A DNA stretch of 64,000 bases from Arenibacter echinorum (GTDB lineage Bacteria > Bacteroidota > Bacteroidia > Flavobacteriales > Flavobacteriaceae), in NCBI RefSeq assembly GCF_003259375.1, contig NZ_QLLN01000001.1, positions 411,360 through 475,359 of the forward strand, given 5' to 3'. Below, in pieces: positions 26,492 through 34,606 of this stretch. Under the pieces are notes generated by a model. That model made no database searches. It was not told the origin of the DNA and worked only from the letters and a program-made list of their open reading frames with translations. Within the stretch, counting starts at the first letter, position 1. Every line of letters starts with the position of its first letter. Position numbers and translations under genes: made by a program.

Positions 26492-26716
26492 GCATTTGCG
26501 CAGCAAATGCGTAGTCGAATTAATGCCGCCGCAGGCGGTATCATTGATTATAAAAGTGTTTTTTTTGGGTAATGCCGCCCCAGGCGGTATCATTTTGATT
26601 ATGCAAGTAAAGGAGAAGTCCTTTCAGTTAATGCCGCCCCAGGCTGTATAATGTGCACTTAACAGCGTTGCAGGCGTTAAAGCAACTACCTAATGTCTCA
26701 GTAGGTGGTATCATTT
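26492..26716. repeat. Cluster of short hairpin repeats behind rnpB
   Basis: Three similar palindromic elements with the consensus TAATGCCGCC-xCA-GGCGGTATCATT lie at 26521-26545, 26570-26594 and 26629-26652 (third degenerate). Each folds as ATGCCGCC/GGCGGTAT with a three-base CA-containing loop. A perfect hairpin of other sequence but the same format, GCATTTGC-GCA-GCAAATGC, is at 26492-26510. A degenerate copy (TAATGTCTCAGTAGGTGGTA) lies at 26691-26710 and continues into TCATT. This looks like a REP-like or miniature palindromic repeat family. Confidence 0.8.
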
Positions 26717-26745
26717 CAATGTAATTCAGTTGTATTAGACTTTAG

Positions 26746-27291
26746 TTATTCTTCCGTCCATTCGAAAAAGCTGAAAACACTACCGCCATATCTTCTTTGG
26801 TTGGTGAAATGTTCCAAATGTGATAGATCGGTATGTTTGGAATGCTCAATGATCAAAACACCATTCTCTAGCAGTAGCTGCTTTTCAAATACCAGTTTGG
26901 GAATAGTATCGAACTCTTCAGGGGAAAGATCATAGGGCGGATCGGCAAATATAATATGCGCTTTTACAGGGTTAGTTTCCAGATATTGAAAAACATCTTT
27001 TTTGATGGCCACTATAGGGAAGTTCAAGTCAGTGGATGTTGCTGTAATAAACTTAATACATCCAAAGTCTGCATCCACGGCTGTAATGCTTTCCGAGCCC
27101 CTGGAGGCAAATTCGTAACTGATGTTTCCAGTCCCTGCAAATAGATCCAATACACTTACCTCGTTAAAGTAGTATTGGTTGTTGAGTATGTTAAAGAGGG
27201 CCTCTTTAGCCATATCTGTGGTGGGGCGGACAGGGAGCTTTTTGGGAGCAGTTAGTCTTTGGCCTTTGTTTTTACCAGATATAATACGCAT
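26746..27291 (-). CDS. rsmD: 16S rRNA (guanine966-N2)-methyltransferase RsmD
   Basis: SAM-dependent methyltransferase acting on the 30S subunit. 181 residues with the RsmD N-terminus (RIISGKNKGQRL, PVRPTTDMAKEALFNIL), the SAM loop DLFAGTGNIS (residues about 49-58) and the catalytic FADPPYDL motif. Length is normal. The ATG overlaps the stop of the upstream DUF3822 gene by one base (TAATG on the minus strand), so translation is coupled. Its end lies 30 nt beyond the hairpin-repeat cluster. Confidence 0.95.
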   Translation of the reverse strand: MRIISGKNKGQRLTAPKKLPVRPTTDMAKEALFNILNNQYYFNEVSVLDLFAGTGNISYEFASRGSESITAVDADFGCIKFITATSTDLNFPIVAIKKDVFQYLETNPVKAHIIFADPPYDLSPEEFDTIPKLVFEKQLLLENGVLIIEHSKHTDLSHLEHFTNQRRYGGSVFSFFEWTEE

Positions 27292-28127
27292 TAAAGAGTG
27301 TTTAGTAGAGTAAAATCTATAGTTTCCTTATCCGATTCCCCAAAATGATAAAATGAAGTGTTGGAAGGAATGAAAATGGAAATGTCCCTTACATATTGAT
27401 GGCACATATTGTATAGTTCATCACCTTCCTCAATAGATCCAAAAAGTTTAAGTTTAGTGGTTTCCGTATCCAATTTCAATTGTTCCAAGGTAAATAGTAG
27501 ATAGTAAATAAAATCTTCCTTGGTCGCAAAACTGAAGTTGTTGTATAAAATCAATTTTTTGTTGGAAATTACGGCGATGTCCATATGTCCTTCTATGAGA
27601 TGTACGTAACAAATGGGTTCATTTTGGTTTCCATGATGGTTTGTCAAGGTCTGGATCATGACCGTGCCATGGTGCATAAATTCAAATTCGCCAAAAAGGT
27701 CGTATATATAATTGTTTATGTTCATAAAGGGAACATAAACGTTTACCATGTCCAAGCTTTTAATTTCATCATATTCCAGATGGTCGTTTGCCAGGATTTT
27801 GGCATTGAATTTTAGATAATTGGCCAATTCATCTTCGTTGAAAAGTGGCTTTGGGACTAGGCTGAAAAGATTGTTCCTATGAATTACAACGACTTCTGAA
27901 AACTTTACATCCCTTATTTTATTTTTCTCAAAAAGCTGCTTTATTTCCTTTTGAACGGCATATGGGGTAAGTTCATTTTCAAACACCAGCCTTTCAGAAG
28001 CAAGAATGGTGTTGGAAAGTGTATCCAGGACACAAAAAGAAAGTCCATTCAAGCTAACTTGAATGGACAATTTATGATATTCCGATTTAGAATTTTCTAA
28101 AATGCTATTGGTCGTTTCGTTTGTCAT
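27291..28127 (-). CDS. DUF3822 family protein, possible actin-like fold
   Basis: 278-residue cytoplasmic protein of a Bacteroidota-specific family. N-terminal LSIQVSLNGLSFCVLDTLSN and a later YVHLIEGHMDIAVISNKKL look like the paired beta-hairpins of actin/ASKHA-fold proteins such as PilM or GspL, with an intervening SEVVVIHRNNLFSLVPKPLF. Function is unknown. The start at 28127 was preferred over 28148 because it shortens the overlap with the upstream gene from 44 to 23 nt and gives a normal N-terminus. The upstream neighbour is a single-pass pseudopilin-like protein; downstream is rsmD (1-nt overlap). Confidence 0.8.
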   Translation of the reverse strand: MTNETTNSILENSKSEYHKLSIQVSLNGLSFCVLDTLSNTILASERLVFENELTPYAVQKEIKQLFEKNKIRDVKFSEVVVIHRNNLFSLVPKPLFNEDELANYLKFNAKILANDHLEYDEIKSLDMVNVYVPFMNINNYIYDLFGEFEFMHHGTVMIQTLTNHHGNQNEPICYVHLIEGHMDIAVISNKKLILYNNFSFATKEDFIYYLLFTLEQLKLDTETTKLKLFGSIEEGDELYNMCHQYVRDISIFIPSNTSFYHFGESDKETIDFTLLNTL

Positions 28128-28755
28128 ATATAGATGGCCAATTTCCACTGGTGCTTACCTCGGTCAAAGATCCAACCTTAATTACATTACCGTTAACCTC
28201 ATCTACATTAATTTGGCTATTCTCCCTAGCCAATAAAGCTTTGGGTTGGTCATGTAAAACAACATCCTTGCTAACTTTTGCTTCGAAAACTGGAGCTTTG
28301 TAACCGCTTTTTTCGATGATGGTCGACTTCATTTCAAATTTTTCGCCATTAGGAGCATAAGGAACATTCATCATTGTCTTAAAACGATCGTCTTTTTTGA
28401 ATAAGGAATCCTTAACAGAAACAGTACCAAGTGTATCTACTATTTTAACTTCTTTCAGCATATCGATACCAAAATTCTTATCATACTCCAAATAAGAGGA
28501 ATCTCTCTGTTGGGTTATGGTATAATTGCCGGTATCAACAAAACTTACAAGGGCATTGAAATCCTTTGCATATCTGCCATTTACAGTTTTATAGGCTTCT
28601 TGTGAATTTCTAATGTCCTTCAAATTGGATATTACCTTAGCAAAACGTTCTTGCTTAACTTTCTTAAATTCAATTGGGCCGTTCACAGAATTATATATCA
28701 TATAACCCAACACGATAGATACTATCCAAAGGAAAATTTGTAAAATGGTCTTCAT
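28105..28755 (-). CDS. Single-pass membrane protein, pseudopilin-like, unknown function
   Basis: 216 residues: one N-terminal transmembrane helix (about 4-22, ILQIFLWIVSIVLGYMIY), then a periplasmic part. The segment after the helix, FAKVISNLKDIRNSQEAYKT followed by VNGRYAKDFNALVSFV, strongly recalls type II/IV pseudopilins, where an amphipathic helix is followed by a YxxxxGxY pattern. There is no prepilin peptidase site (no Gly before a Phe/Met with Glu at +5), so it is not a standard processed pilin. It overlaps the actin-like DUF3822 gene. Likely a Bacteroidota-specific inner-membrane pair; no function assigned. Confidence 0.75.
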   Translation of the reverse strand: MKTILQIFLWIVSIVLGYMIYNSVNGPIEFKKVKQERFAKVISNLKDIRNSQEAYKTVNGRYAKDFNALVSFVDTGNYTITQQRDSSYLEYDKNFGIDMLKEVKIVDTLGTVSVKDSLFKKDDRFKTMMNVPYAPNGEKFEMKSTIIEKSGYKAPVFEAKVSKDVVLHDQPKALLARENSQINVDEVNGNVIKVGSLTEVSTSGNWPSIYDKRNDQ

Positions 28756-28820
28756 TTTGTAAGTGTTATTTTATTTAGTGGTTGTCACAAATCTACAATT
28801 TTTTTTTAATGGTAAAAGTA

Positions 28821-28849
28821 TTTGACCTTAAAAATACTGATTATCTTTG
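28821..28849 (+). promoter_or_regulatory. Promoter of the RecD-like helicase gene
   Basis: TTTG at 28821-28824, a 17-nt spacer and TATCTTTG at 28842-28849: full consensus. Transcription would start at about 28855-28857, practically on the ATG, so the mRNA is predicted to be leaderless or nearly so. Confidence 0.78.
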
Positions 28850-28856
28850 ATGACCT

Positions 28857-30290
28857 ATGACTTCTATAACCGATGCTACTTTTTTTAAACTACTGACAGA
28901 CAAATTTCCGCATGATCCAACTGCCAAGCAGTCAGTGGCTTTGCAAAAACTTGCAAGTTTTGTTTTATCTACGGAAAAGGATAGTGTTTTTATGTTAAAA
29001 GGGTTTGCAGGTACTGGAAAAACTACCATTGTTGGTACTATTGTGACCAATCTTTGGAAGACCACGATGAAGGCTGTTTTAATGGCTCCTACAGGTAGGG
29101 CGGCAAAGGTAATGTCCAATTACTCCGGAACACAGGCTTTTACGATACACAGAAAAATTTATTTTCCCAAAAAACAGAGTGGGGGTGGGGTACAGTTCGT
29201 ATTATCGCCCAATAAGCATAGAAATACCATTTTTATTGTAGATGAGGCCTCCATGATTCCGGATACTCCCACTGATTCCAAATTGATGGAAAATGGATCG
29301 TTACTGGACGATTTACTAATGTATGTGTATTCAGGACATAATTGTAAATTGATACTCATTGGTGATACGGCCCAGTTGCCACCGGTACATTTGAATATTA
29401 GTCCGGCTTTGAACGAGGACCAATTGGCCTTGAATTATAATAAGGAAGTAGTGTTATTGGAGTTGGACGAAGTAGTGAGACAAGCGGAGGATTCTGGAAT
29501 ATTGGTAAATGCAACCAATTTAAGGGAGCAGCTGCAAGGGGAGTATTTTGATGATTTTAAGTTTTCTGTCAGTCATTATACAGATATAGTTCGATTGGTG
29601 GATGGGAATGATATCCAAGAGGCAATAGATGAATCATATTCCCAAAATGGAAAAGAGGAAACCGCTATTATAGTACGTTCCAATAAGCGGGCCAATCTAT
29701 ACAATGAGAATATCAGGAATAGGATCCTCTACCTGGAGAACGAGTTGGCCACAGGGGACTATATGATGGTAGTAAAAAACAACTATTTTTGGTTAAAGCC
29801 TACCTCCGAGGCCGGTTTTATTGCCAACGGCGATATCATTGAAGTATTGGAGATATTTGCCATTAAAGAGTTGTACGGTTTTAAATTTGCCGAGGTCAAG
29901 GTGAAAATGGTAGATTATCCCAATCAAAAACCGTTTGAAACCGTGCTTTTGTTGGATACCATTATGGCAGAGACCCCATCTTTGTCCTATGATGATGGTA
30001 ACCGTCTTTATCAGGAAGTTATGAAGGACTATGCCGATGAGAAATCCAAATACAAAAAGTTTTTGGCAGTAAAGAACAATAAGTTTTTTAATGCGCTCCA
30101 AGTTAAATTCTCCTATGCCATTACCTGCCATAAGTCCCAAGGGGGCCAATGGAATACCGTGTTTGTGGAACAGCCGTATTTACCCAATGGAATTGATAAG
30201 GAATATCTTCGTTGGTTGTATACAGCCATGACCAGGGCAAAGCATAAATTGTATCTTATAGGCTTTAAGGACGATTTTTTTGTTGATTAG
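28857..30290 (+). CDS. RecD-like superfamily 1 DNA helicase
   Basis: 477-residue ATPase. Walker A GFAGTGKTT (residues 49-57), Ia region MAPTGRAAKVMS, Walker B FIVDEASMI, motif III LILIGDTAQLPPV, and C-terminal motifs V and VI with FSYAITCHKSQGGQW and LYTAMTRAKHKLYLIGF. These are the motifs of the RecD/TraA branch of SF1B helicases. It is much shorter than RecD2 and lacks a long N-terminal domain; no nuclease motif is visible. It probably works in DNA repair or recombination as a stand-alone 5'-3' helicase (inferred). It is preceded by a promoter lying on the start codon and followed by a DUF4126 gene after 34 nt. Confidence 0.92.
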   Translation: MTSITDATFFKLLTDKFPHDPTAKQSVALQKLASFVLSTEKDSVFMLKGFAGTGKTTIVGTIVTNLWKTTMKAVLMAPTGRAAKVMSNYSGTQAFTIHRKIYFPKKQSGGGVQFVLSPNKHRNTIFIVDEASMIPDTPTDSKLMENGSLLDDLLMYVYSGHNCKLILIGDTAQLPPVHLNISPALNEDQLALNYNKEVVLLELDEVVRQAEDSGILVNATNLREQLQGEYFDDFKFSVSHYTDIVRLVDGNDIQEAIDESYSQNGKEETAIIVRSNKRANLYNENIRNRILYLENELATGDYMMVVKNNYFWLKPTSEAGFIANGDIIEVLEIFAIKELYGFKFAEVKVKMVDYPNQKPFETVLLLDTIMAETPSLSYDDGNRLYQEVMKDYADEKSKYKKFLAVKNNKFFNALQVKFSYAITCHKSQGGQWNTVFVEQPYLPNGIDKEYLRWLYTAMTRAKHKLYLIGFKDDFFVD

Positions 30291-30324
30291 GAATAGCCTA
30301 ATTTCGCATTTAAAGTAAGGGAAT

Positions 30325-30888
30325 ATGACTTTTGAGACCGTTTTAAGCATATTTTTAGGTATTGGACTGGCAGCATCGGTAGGCTTTAGGATTTTTTTGC
30401 CATTGTTTGCTCTAAGTTTGGCCGCTTACTTTGATGTATGGCAATTAAATGAAAATTGGGAATGGGTAGGAAGTATGGCCGCCCTAATAACACTTGGCGT
30501 TGCCACTATTGTGGAAATTTTCGCATATTTTATTCCTTGGTTGGATAATTTGTTGGATAGTTTTGCAATACCTATGGCTGCTTTGGCCGGTACCGCTGTC
30601 ATGGTGTCAACAGCTTCCAATTTAGATCCAGTGATTACCTGGACCTTGGCTATAATTGCTGGAGGGGGAACGGCCACCGCAATAAAAGGAGCTTCGGCTA
30701 CCGGCAGATTGGCCTCTACGGTCACCACAGGGGGAACGGCCAATCCTGTAATAGGTCTTATGGAAACGGGAACTGCGGCAGTAGTAACTACAGCATCAAT
30801 TTTCGCCCCTATTCTTGCTGGGTTCTTGGTCCTTATAATATTGATTGTTATATATAGGTTATATAGAAAGTTTAGACCGAGAACATAA
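30325..30888 (+). CDS. DUF4126 membrane protein
   Basis: 187 residues, mostly hydrophobic, with four or more transmembrane stretches. Ala/Thr/Gly-rich segments (LAGTAVMVSTASNLDPVITW, GGGTATAIKGASATGRLAST) and a C-terminal helix ending in a basic tail (YRLYRKFRPRT) match the DUF4126 family. The role is unknown. It could share the promoter of the helicase gene (34-nt gap). A 155-residue open frame on the opposite strand is a composition shadow. Confidence 0.85.
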   Translation: MTFETVLSIFLGIGLAASVGFRIFLPLFALSLAAYFDVWQLNENWEWVGSMAALITLGVATIVEIFAYFIPWLDNLLDSFAIPMAALAGTAVMVSTASNLDPVITWTLAIIAGGGTATAIKGASATGRLASTVTTGGTANPVIGLMETGTAAVVTTASIFAPILAGFLVLIILIVIYRLYRKFRPRT

Positions 30889-31005
30889 TCCAATTTAATT
30901 TTAAATAATTTTCGTGTGAAATGAGCATGACCCCAAAACTGGTCGAAAAATCAATGAAGATATGCGTATTGCATATGACTGCTAAAAAACAATAAATATC
31001 TACTA

Positions 31006-31734
31006 ATGAAAATCATTGCAATGATACCGGCTCGTTATGCAGCCTCCAGATTTCCGGGTAAACTTATGCAGGACCTACAGGGGAAACCTGTTATACAAAG
31101 AACTTATGAAGCAGCGCTAAAAACTGGTTTGTTTCAGGAAGTTTATGTAGTTACCGACAGTCCTACCATATTTGATACCATTACAGACATAGGAGGCAAA
31201 GCAATAATGAGTATTAAGCAACATGAGTGTGGAAGCGATCGTATTGCCGAGGCAGTGGAATCCATGGATGTTGATATCATCGTAAATGTTCAGGGAGATG
31301 AACCATTTACGGACAGGGAAAGCCTGGCCAGTGTTATCGAAGTTTTTAAGGATGACGTTAAAAAAGAAATAGATTTAGCTTCCCTAATGACTAGGATTAC
31401 CGATTGGGTAGAGATCAATGACCCCAATACTGTGAAGGTAATTGTGGATAATCAAAATTTTGCCCTTTATTTTTCCAGGGCCCCAATTCCATATCCAAGG
31501 TCAAGGGAGTTGGATATACCTTATTTTAAACACAAAGGAATTTATGCCTTTAGGAAAAGTGCGTTGATGGATTTTCAGAGACTGCCCATGCTTATATTGG
31601 AGGCGACGGAAAAGATTGAGGCCATTCGCTATCTGGAATATGGCAAGAAAATAAAGATGGTAGAAACTAGTGTTACAGGAATAGAAATTGACACTCCGGA
31701 AGATTTGGAAAAAGCAAAGAAGGTATGGAAATAG
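31006..31734 (+). CDS. kdsB: 3-deoxy-manno-octulosonate (Kdo) cytidylyltransferase
   Basis: Activates Kdo with CTP to CMP-Kdo for lipopolysaccharide core synthesis. 242 residues; nucleotidyltransferase loop [15 protein letters not shown] at the N-terminus, [19 protein letters not shown] and the C-terminal [13 protein letters not shown]. Length and motifs are standard. Its stop overlaps the next gene (HAD hydrolase) by 10 nt, starting a run kdsB, HAD, iron alcohol dehydrogenase, acyltransferase. In Shewanella the KdsB homologue uses 8-amino-Kdo; the KdnB-like neighbour here raises that possibility. Confidence 0.96.
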   Translation: MKIIAMIPARYAASRFPGKLMQDLQGKPVIQRTYEAALKTGLFQEVYVVTDSPTIFDTITDIGGKAIMSIKQHECGSDRIAEAVESMDVDIIVNVQGDEPFTDRESLASVIEVFKDDVKKEIDLASLMTRITDWVEINDPNTVKVIVDNQNFALYFSRAPIPYPRSRELDIPYFKHKGIYAFRKSALMDFQRLPMLILEATEKIEAIRYLEYGKKIKMVETSVTGIEIDTPEDLEKAKKVWK

Positions 31735-32426
31735 ATTTTGGCAATATCAAAGTGGTTGGTTTTGATGCCGATGATACCCTTTGGGTAAATGAAACGTATT
31801 TTAGGAATGCGGAGGAAAAATTTGCCAGTCTTTTGGACGGTTATGAAACTAAGAATCAAATAGATCAGGAGCTGTTTAAAACCGAGATCAAGAACCTTGA
31901 GCTATATGGTTATGGTATTAAAGGTTTTATGCTATCCATGATAGAATCTGCCCTGGATCTGTCCAATAATAGAATTTCCCAAGCAACGATTACGGAAATT
32001 TTGAATCTAGGGAAGGAAATGTTGTCGCACCCAGTGGAATTATTGGATGGTGTGGAGCAGGTATTGGAAGCATTAAAGGATAAATATCGTCTAATAGTAT
32101 TGACCAAAGGGGATTTGTTGGATCAAGAGCGGAAATTGGAAAAATCTGGCCTGTCCCAATATTTTCATCATGTAGAAGTTCTGAGCGATAAAAAGGAAGA
32201 AAATTATAAGAATCTATTGGAGCATTTGGAAATTCCTGTGGAGGAGTTTTTAATGATTGGCAATTCTTTAAAATCGGACGTATTGCCTATACTGAAAATT
32301 GGTGCAAAAGCCGTACATATTCCCTTTCATACTACATGGCAGCACGAAGAAGTAAAGATGGAGGAACATAACAATGATCATCTTACCTTAGGCACAATCT
32401 CCGATATTTTAGAGTATCTTAAATAA
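31725..32426 (+). CDS. HAD-superfamily hydrolase (YjjG-like)
   Basis: 233-residue phosphatase-like protein. Motif I is D14-A-D16 in GFDADDTLW, motif II VLTKGD, and motif [24 protein letters not shown]. The helical cap between residues 20 and 90 places it in the IA group (YjjG/PGP-like). It is not KdsC, which is shorter and carries a DVDGVLTDG motif. Translation is coupled to kdsB (10-nt overlap), so it may act on a sugar or nucleotide phosphate in the same route, or be a housekeeping phosphatase. Substrate is unknown. Confidence 0.85.
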   Translation: MEIDFGNIKVVGFDADDTLWVNETYFRNAEEKFASLLDGYETKNQIDQELFKTEIKNLELYGYGIKGFMLSMIESALDLSNNRISQATITEILNLGKEMLSHPVELLDGVEQVLEALKDKYRLIVLTKGDLLDQERKLEKSGLSQYFHHVEVLSDKKEENYKNLLEHLEIPVEEFLMIGNSLKSDVLPILKIGAKAVHIPFHTTWQHEEVKMEEHNNDHLTLGTISDILEYLK

Positions 32427-32430
32427 GTTT

Positions 32431-33558
32431 ATGGACATAAAGAGTAAAAATATCAACACAATTATAAGCCCTGAATTGAAGACGAATTACAAGAACTTTC
32501 CCATGGTGCCACGGGTTATATTTGGTGCAGGTTGTTTTGGGCAGTTGGGCGAGATTTTGTTGCCAAAACGGATTAATTCCGAGGCACCGTTTATTTTTTT
32601 GGTGGACGATGTTTTCGAAGGCAGCCGGCTAATTTCCAGAATACCGTTAATTTTTAACGATCAGATAATATTCATTTCGGCGGACGAGGAACCCAAAACG
32701 GACCAAGTAGATGTCTTGGTCCAGAAAATCAAAAACGATTATACCAAATTACCTTCTGGAATTATAGGTATTGGTGGAGGCACCTTGCTGGATCTTGCCA
32801 AAGCCGTGGCCATTTTGTTGACCAATAAGGGCAATGCCTATCAATATCAAGGTTGGGATTTGGTAAATAAACCATCCATATATCATGTAGGTATACCTAC
32901 CATAAGTGGTACCGGTGCGGAAGTGTCCAGAACAACGGTACTATTGGGGCCTGAGAAAAAATTGGGAATAAACTCAGATTATACCACTTTTGACCAAGTG
33001 CTCTTGGATCCCGATTTAACAACCGGGGTGCCTAAAGAGCAGTGGTTTTATACCGGTATGGATTGTTTTATACATTGTATAGAATCCCTCAATGGCACTT
33101 TTTTAAACGCTTTTAGCCAGAGCTATGGTGAAAAGGCACTGGAATTATGTAAGCAGGTCTATTTGGAAGATCTGCAAGAGGATGATGCTAGAAATAAATT
33201 AATGATGGCTTCCTGGCATGGGGGTATGAGCATTGCCTATTCACAGGTAGGGGTTGCACATGCTATGAGTTATGGCCTTTCCTATTTATTGGGAGTTAGA
33301 CATGGAATAGGGAACTGTTTGGTGTTCCAGCATTTGATGGAATTCTATCCTGAAGGGGTGGAATTATTTAATAAAATGAGGGAAAAGCACTATATTCAGC
33401 TGCCAAAAGGCATCTGCAGTGAACTGACCAATGATGATTTTGAAATTATGATCAATGTGGCCCTTAGTCTTGTGCCCTTATGGGAAAATGCCCTTGGAAA
33501 GGAATGGCGCACTATTATAACCCCTGAAAAATTAAAGTCGATCTATCAAAAAATATAA
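32431..33558 (+). CDS. Iron-containing alcohol dehydrogenase, KdnB-like (Kdo 8-oxidase candidate)
   Basis: 375 residues, group III iron-dependent dehydrogenase fold. NAD(P)-binding GIGGGTLLDLAKA and the TISGTGAEVSRT loop are clear. The Fe ligands are D211 and H215 (GMDCFIHCIES), H277 (VAHAMSYGLS) and H291 (GVRHGIGN). Adjacency to kdsB suggests the KdnB family, which oxidises the C8 hydroxyl of Kdo as the first step to 8-amino-Kdo; the partner aminotransferase KdnA is not in this window. The family identity as Fe-ADH is sure; KdnB function is a context-based inference. Starts 4 nt behind the HAD gene. Confidence 0.85.
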   Translation: MDIKSKNINTIISPELKTNYKNFPMVPRVIFGAGCFGQLGEILLPKRINSEAPFIFLVDDVFEGSRLISRIPLIFNDQIIFISADEEPKTDQVDVLVQKIKNDYTKLPSGIIGIGGGTLLDLAKAVAILLTNKGNAYQYQGWDLVNKPSIYHVGIPTISGTGAEVSRTTVLLGPEKKLGINSDYTTFDQVLLDPDLTTGVPKEQWFYTGMDCFIHCIESLNGTFLNAFSQSYGEKALELCKQVYLEDLQEDDARNKLMMASWHGGMSIAYSQVGVAHAMSYGLSYLLGVRHGIGNCLVFQHLMEFYPEGVELFNKMREKHYIQLPKGICSELTNDDFEIMINVALSLVPLWENALGKEWRTIITPEKLKSIYQKI

Positions 33559-33694
33559 TCAACCAACGAACATGATTCTGTAGGTTCCAACTAATGCTAG
33601 GTTGGTAGCAAACGGGATCAAGGCAGATAATGATCAATAGGAAAAACTCGATCAAGTACAAAAGGCTCCTAACAGTTTAAATAGTAAATGGTTT

Positions 33695-34234
33695 ATGCAT
33701 ACCCTTGCCAAATTTATTTATTTTAAAATTTTAGGTTGGAAATTGGTGGGTACCTTTCCTCAGGTTGACAAATGTGTTGTTATTGTGGTGCCCCATACCA
33801 GTTGGGTAGATTTTTTTTTGGGACTTTTGATTAGGAGGGTTTTGAATGAGGATATTCATTTTATAGGAAAGAAAGCGCTGTTTAAACCTCCATTTGGTTG
33901 GTATTTTCGTTGGATGGGCGGTGCTCCCATCGATAGAAGTAAAAATATGGATACCGTGAGTGCTACGGCTAAAATATTTAATCATAATAAAAAGTTCAGA
34001 TTGGCCCTTTCCCCGGAGGGAACCCGAAAAAAGGTTACGGAATGGAAGACAGGTTTCTATTTTATCGCCAAGGCGGCCAAGGTTCCCATTGTAATGGTGG
34101 CGTTCGACTTTGGAAAAAAACAGATCAAAATTTCCAAGCCTCAATATCCTACGGAGAACAAGGAGAATGATTTTGCCACTTATAAAGCTTTCTTCAAGGG
34201 TGTGGTGGGCAAGATTCCTGCAAATAGTTTTTGA
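33695..34234 (+). CDS. 1-acylglycerol-3-phosphate acyltransferase-like protein (PlsC family)
   Basis: 179 residues. Catalytic HX4D motif is H34-TSWV-D39 (VPHTSWVDFF); the phosphate-binding motif is SPEGTRKKVTEWKTGFYFIA. It acylates a lysophospholipid or related acceptor at the inner membrane face, with acceptor unknown. The protein lacks an evident transmembrane helix. It is shorter than E. coli PlsC but matches the small Bacteroidota form. A 136-nt gap separates it from the alcohol dehydrogenase, so it could have its own promoter. Confidence 0.86.
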   Translation: MHTLAKFIYFKILGWKLVGTFPQVDKCVVIVVPHTSWVDFFLGLLIRRVLNEDIHFIGKKALFKPPFGWYFRWMGGAPIDRSKNMDTVSATAKIFNHNKKFRLALSPEGTRKKVTEWKTGFYFIAKAAKVPIVMVAFDFGKKQIKISKPQYPTENKENDFATYKAFFKGVVGKIPANSF

Positions 34235-34606
34235 ATTGAGTAAATTTTATTTCTTCCCGGTTACAGGATTCATTTTTGTTTCCTAAATATACTAATTGAT
34301 ACTGTCCAACTAATTTTTAGAATTATATCTATAATTCCACATTTCAGGCATTGATTATGTGTGTTATCACCTACATTTTTGGGGATTGCAATCGATTAAT
34401 TTTCCTACACTAAAATCCGACTACGCTTATAGGATATTTCACAACATAATTTTACACTTATACATCATTACCTTGGATTAACTACCAATTATATCGGTGT
34501 ATTGCTACTTTTGGCTCCATTGTAGCTATTCTTGTTCATAGCGTAACGCAATTATACTATTAAGAAATAGACTACAAAATATAAATAAAAACCAAATCCC
34601 CCGAAT
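34235..34606. other. Upstream region of the repeat surface protein
   Basis: 372 nt without a supported gene. The first 200 nt are AT-rich and unremarkable; from 34440 an element shared with another upstream region of this window begins (separate entry). After the -7 box, about 93 nt lead to the ATG. Confidence 0.6.
34440..34513 (+). promoter_or_regulatory. Promoter element shared with 38713-38786 (copy 1)
   Basis: CACAACAT (34440-34447), CACTTATACATCATT (34455-34469) and the -7 box TACTTTTG (34506-34513). The same blocks at identical offsets (0, +15, +66) occur upstream of the beta-helix gene. No -33 TTTG is present, so an activator may replace it (inference). Confidence 0.7.

Noticed and set aside
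26135-26651. Open frames of 60-87 codons over rnpB and its downstream repeats
   Set aside because: The region is RNase P RNA and a palindrome cluster; the translations resemble no protein.
30426-30893. 155-codon minus-strand frame opposite the DUF4126 gene
   Set aside because: It is the antisense of Ala/Thr/Gly-rich codons; the plus-strand protein has a family match and operon context.
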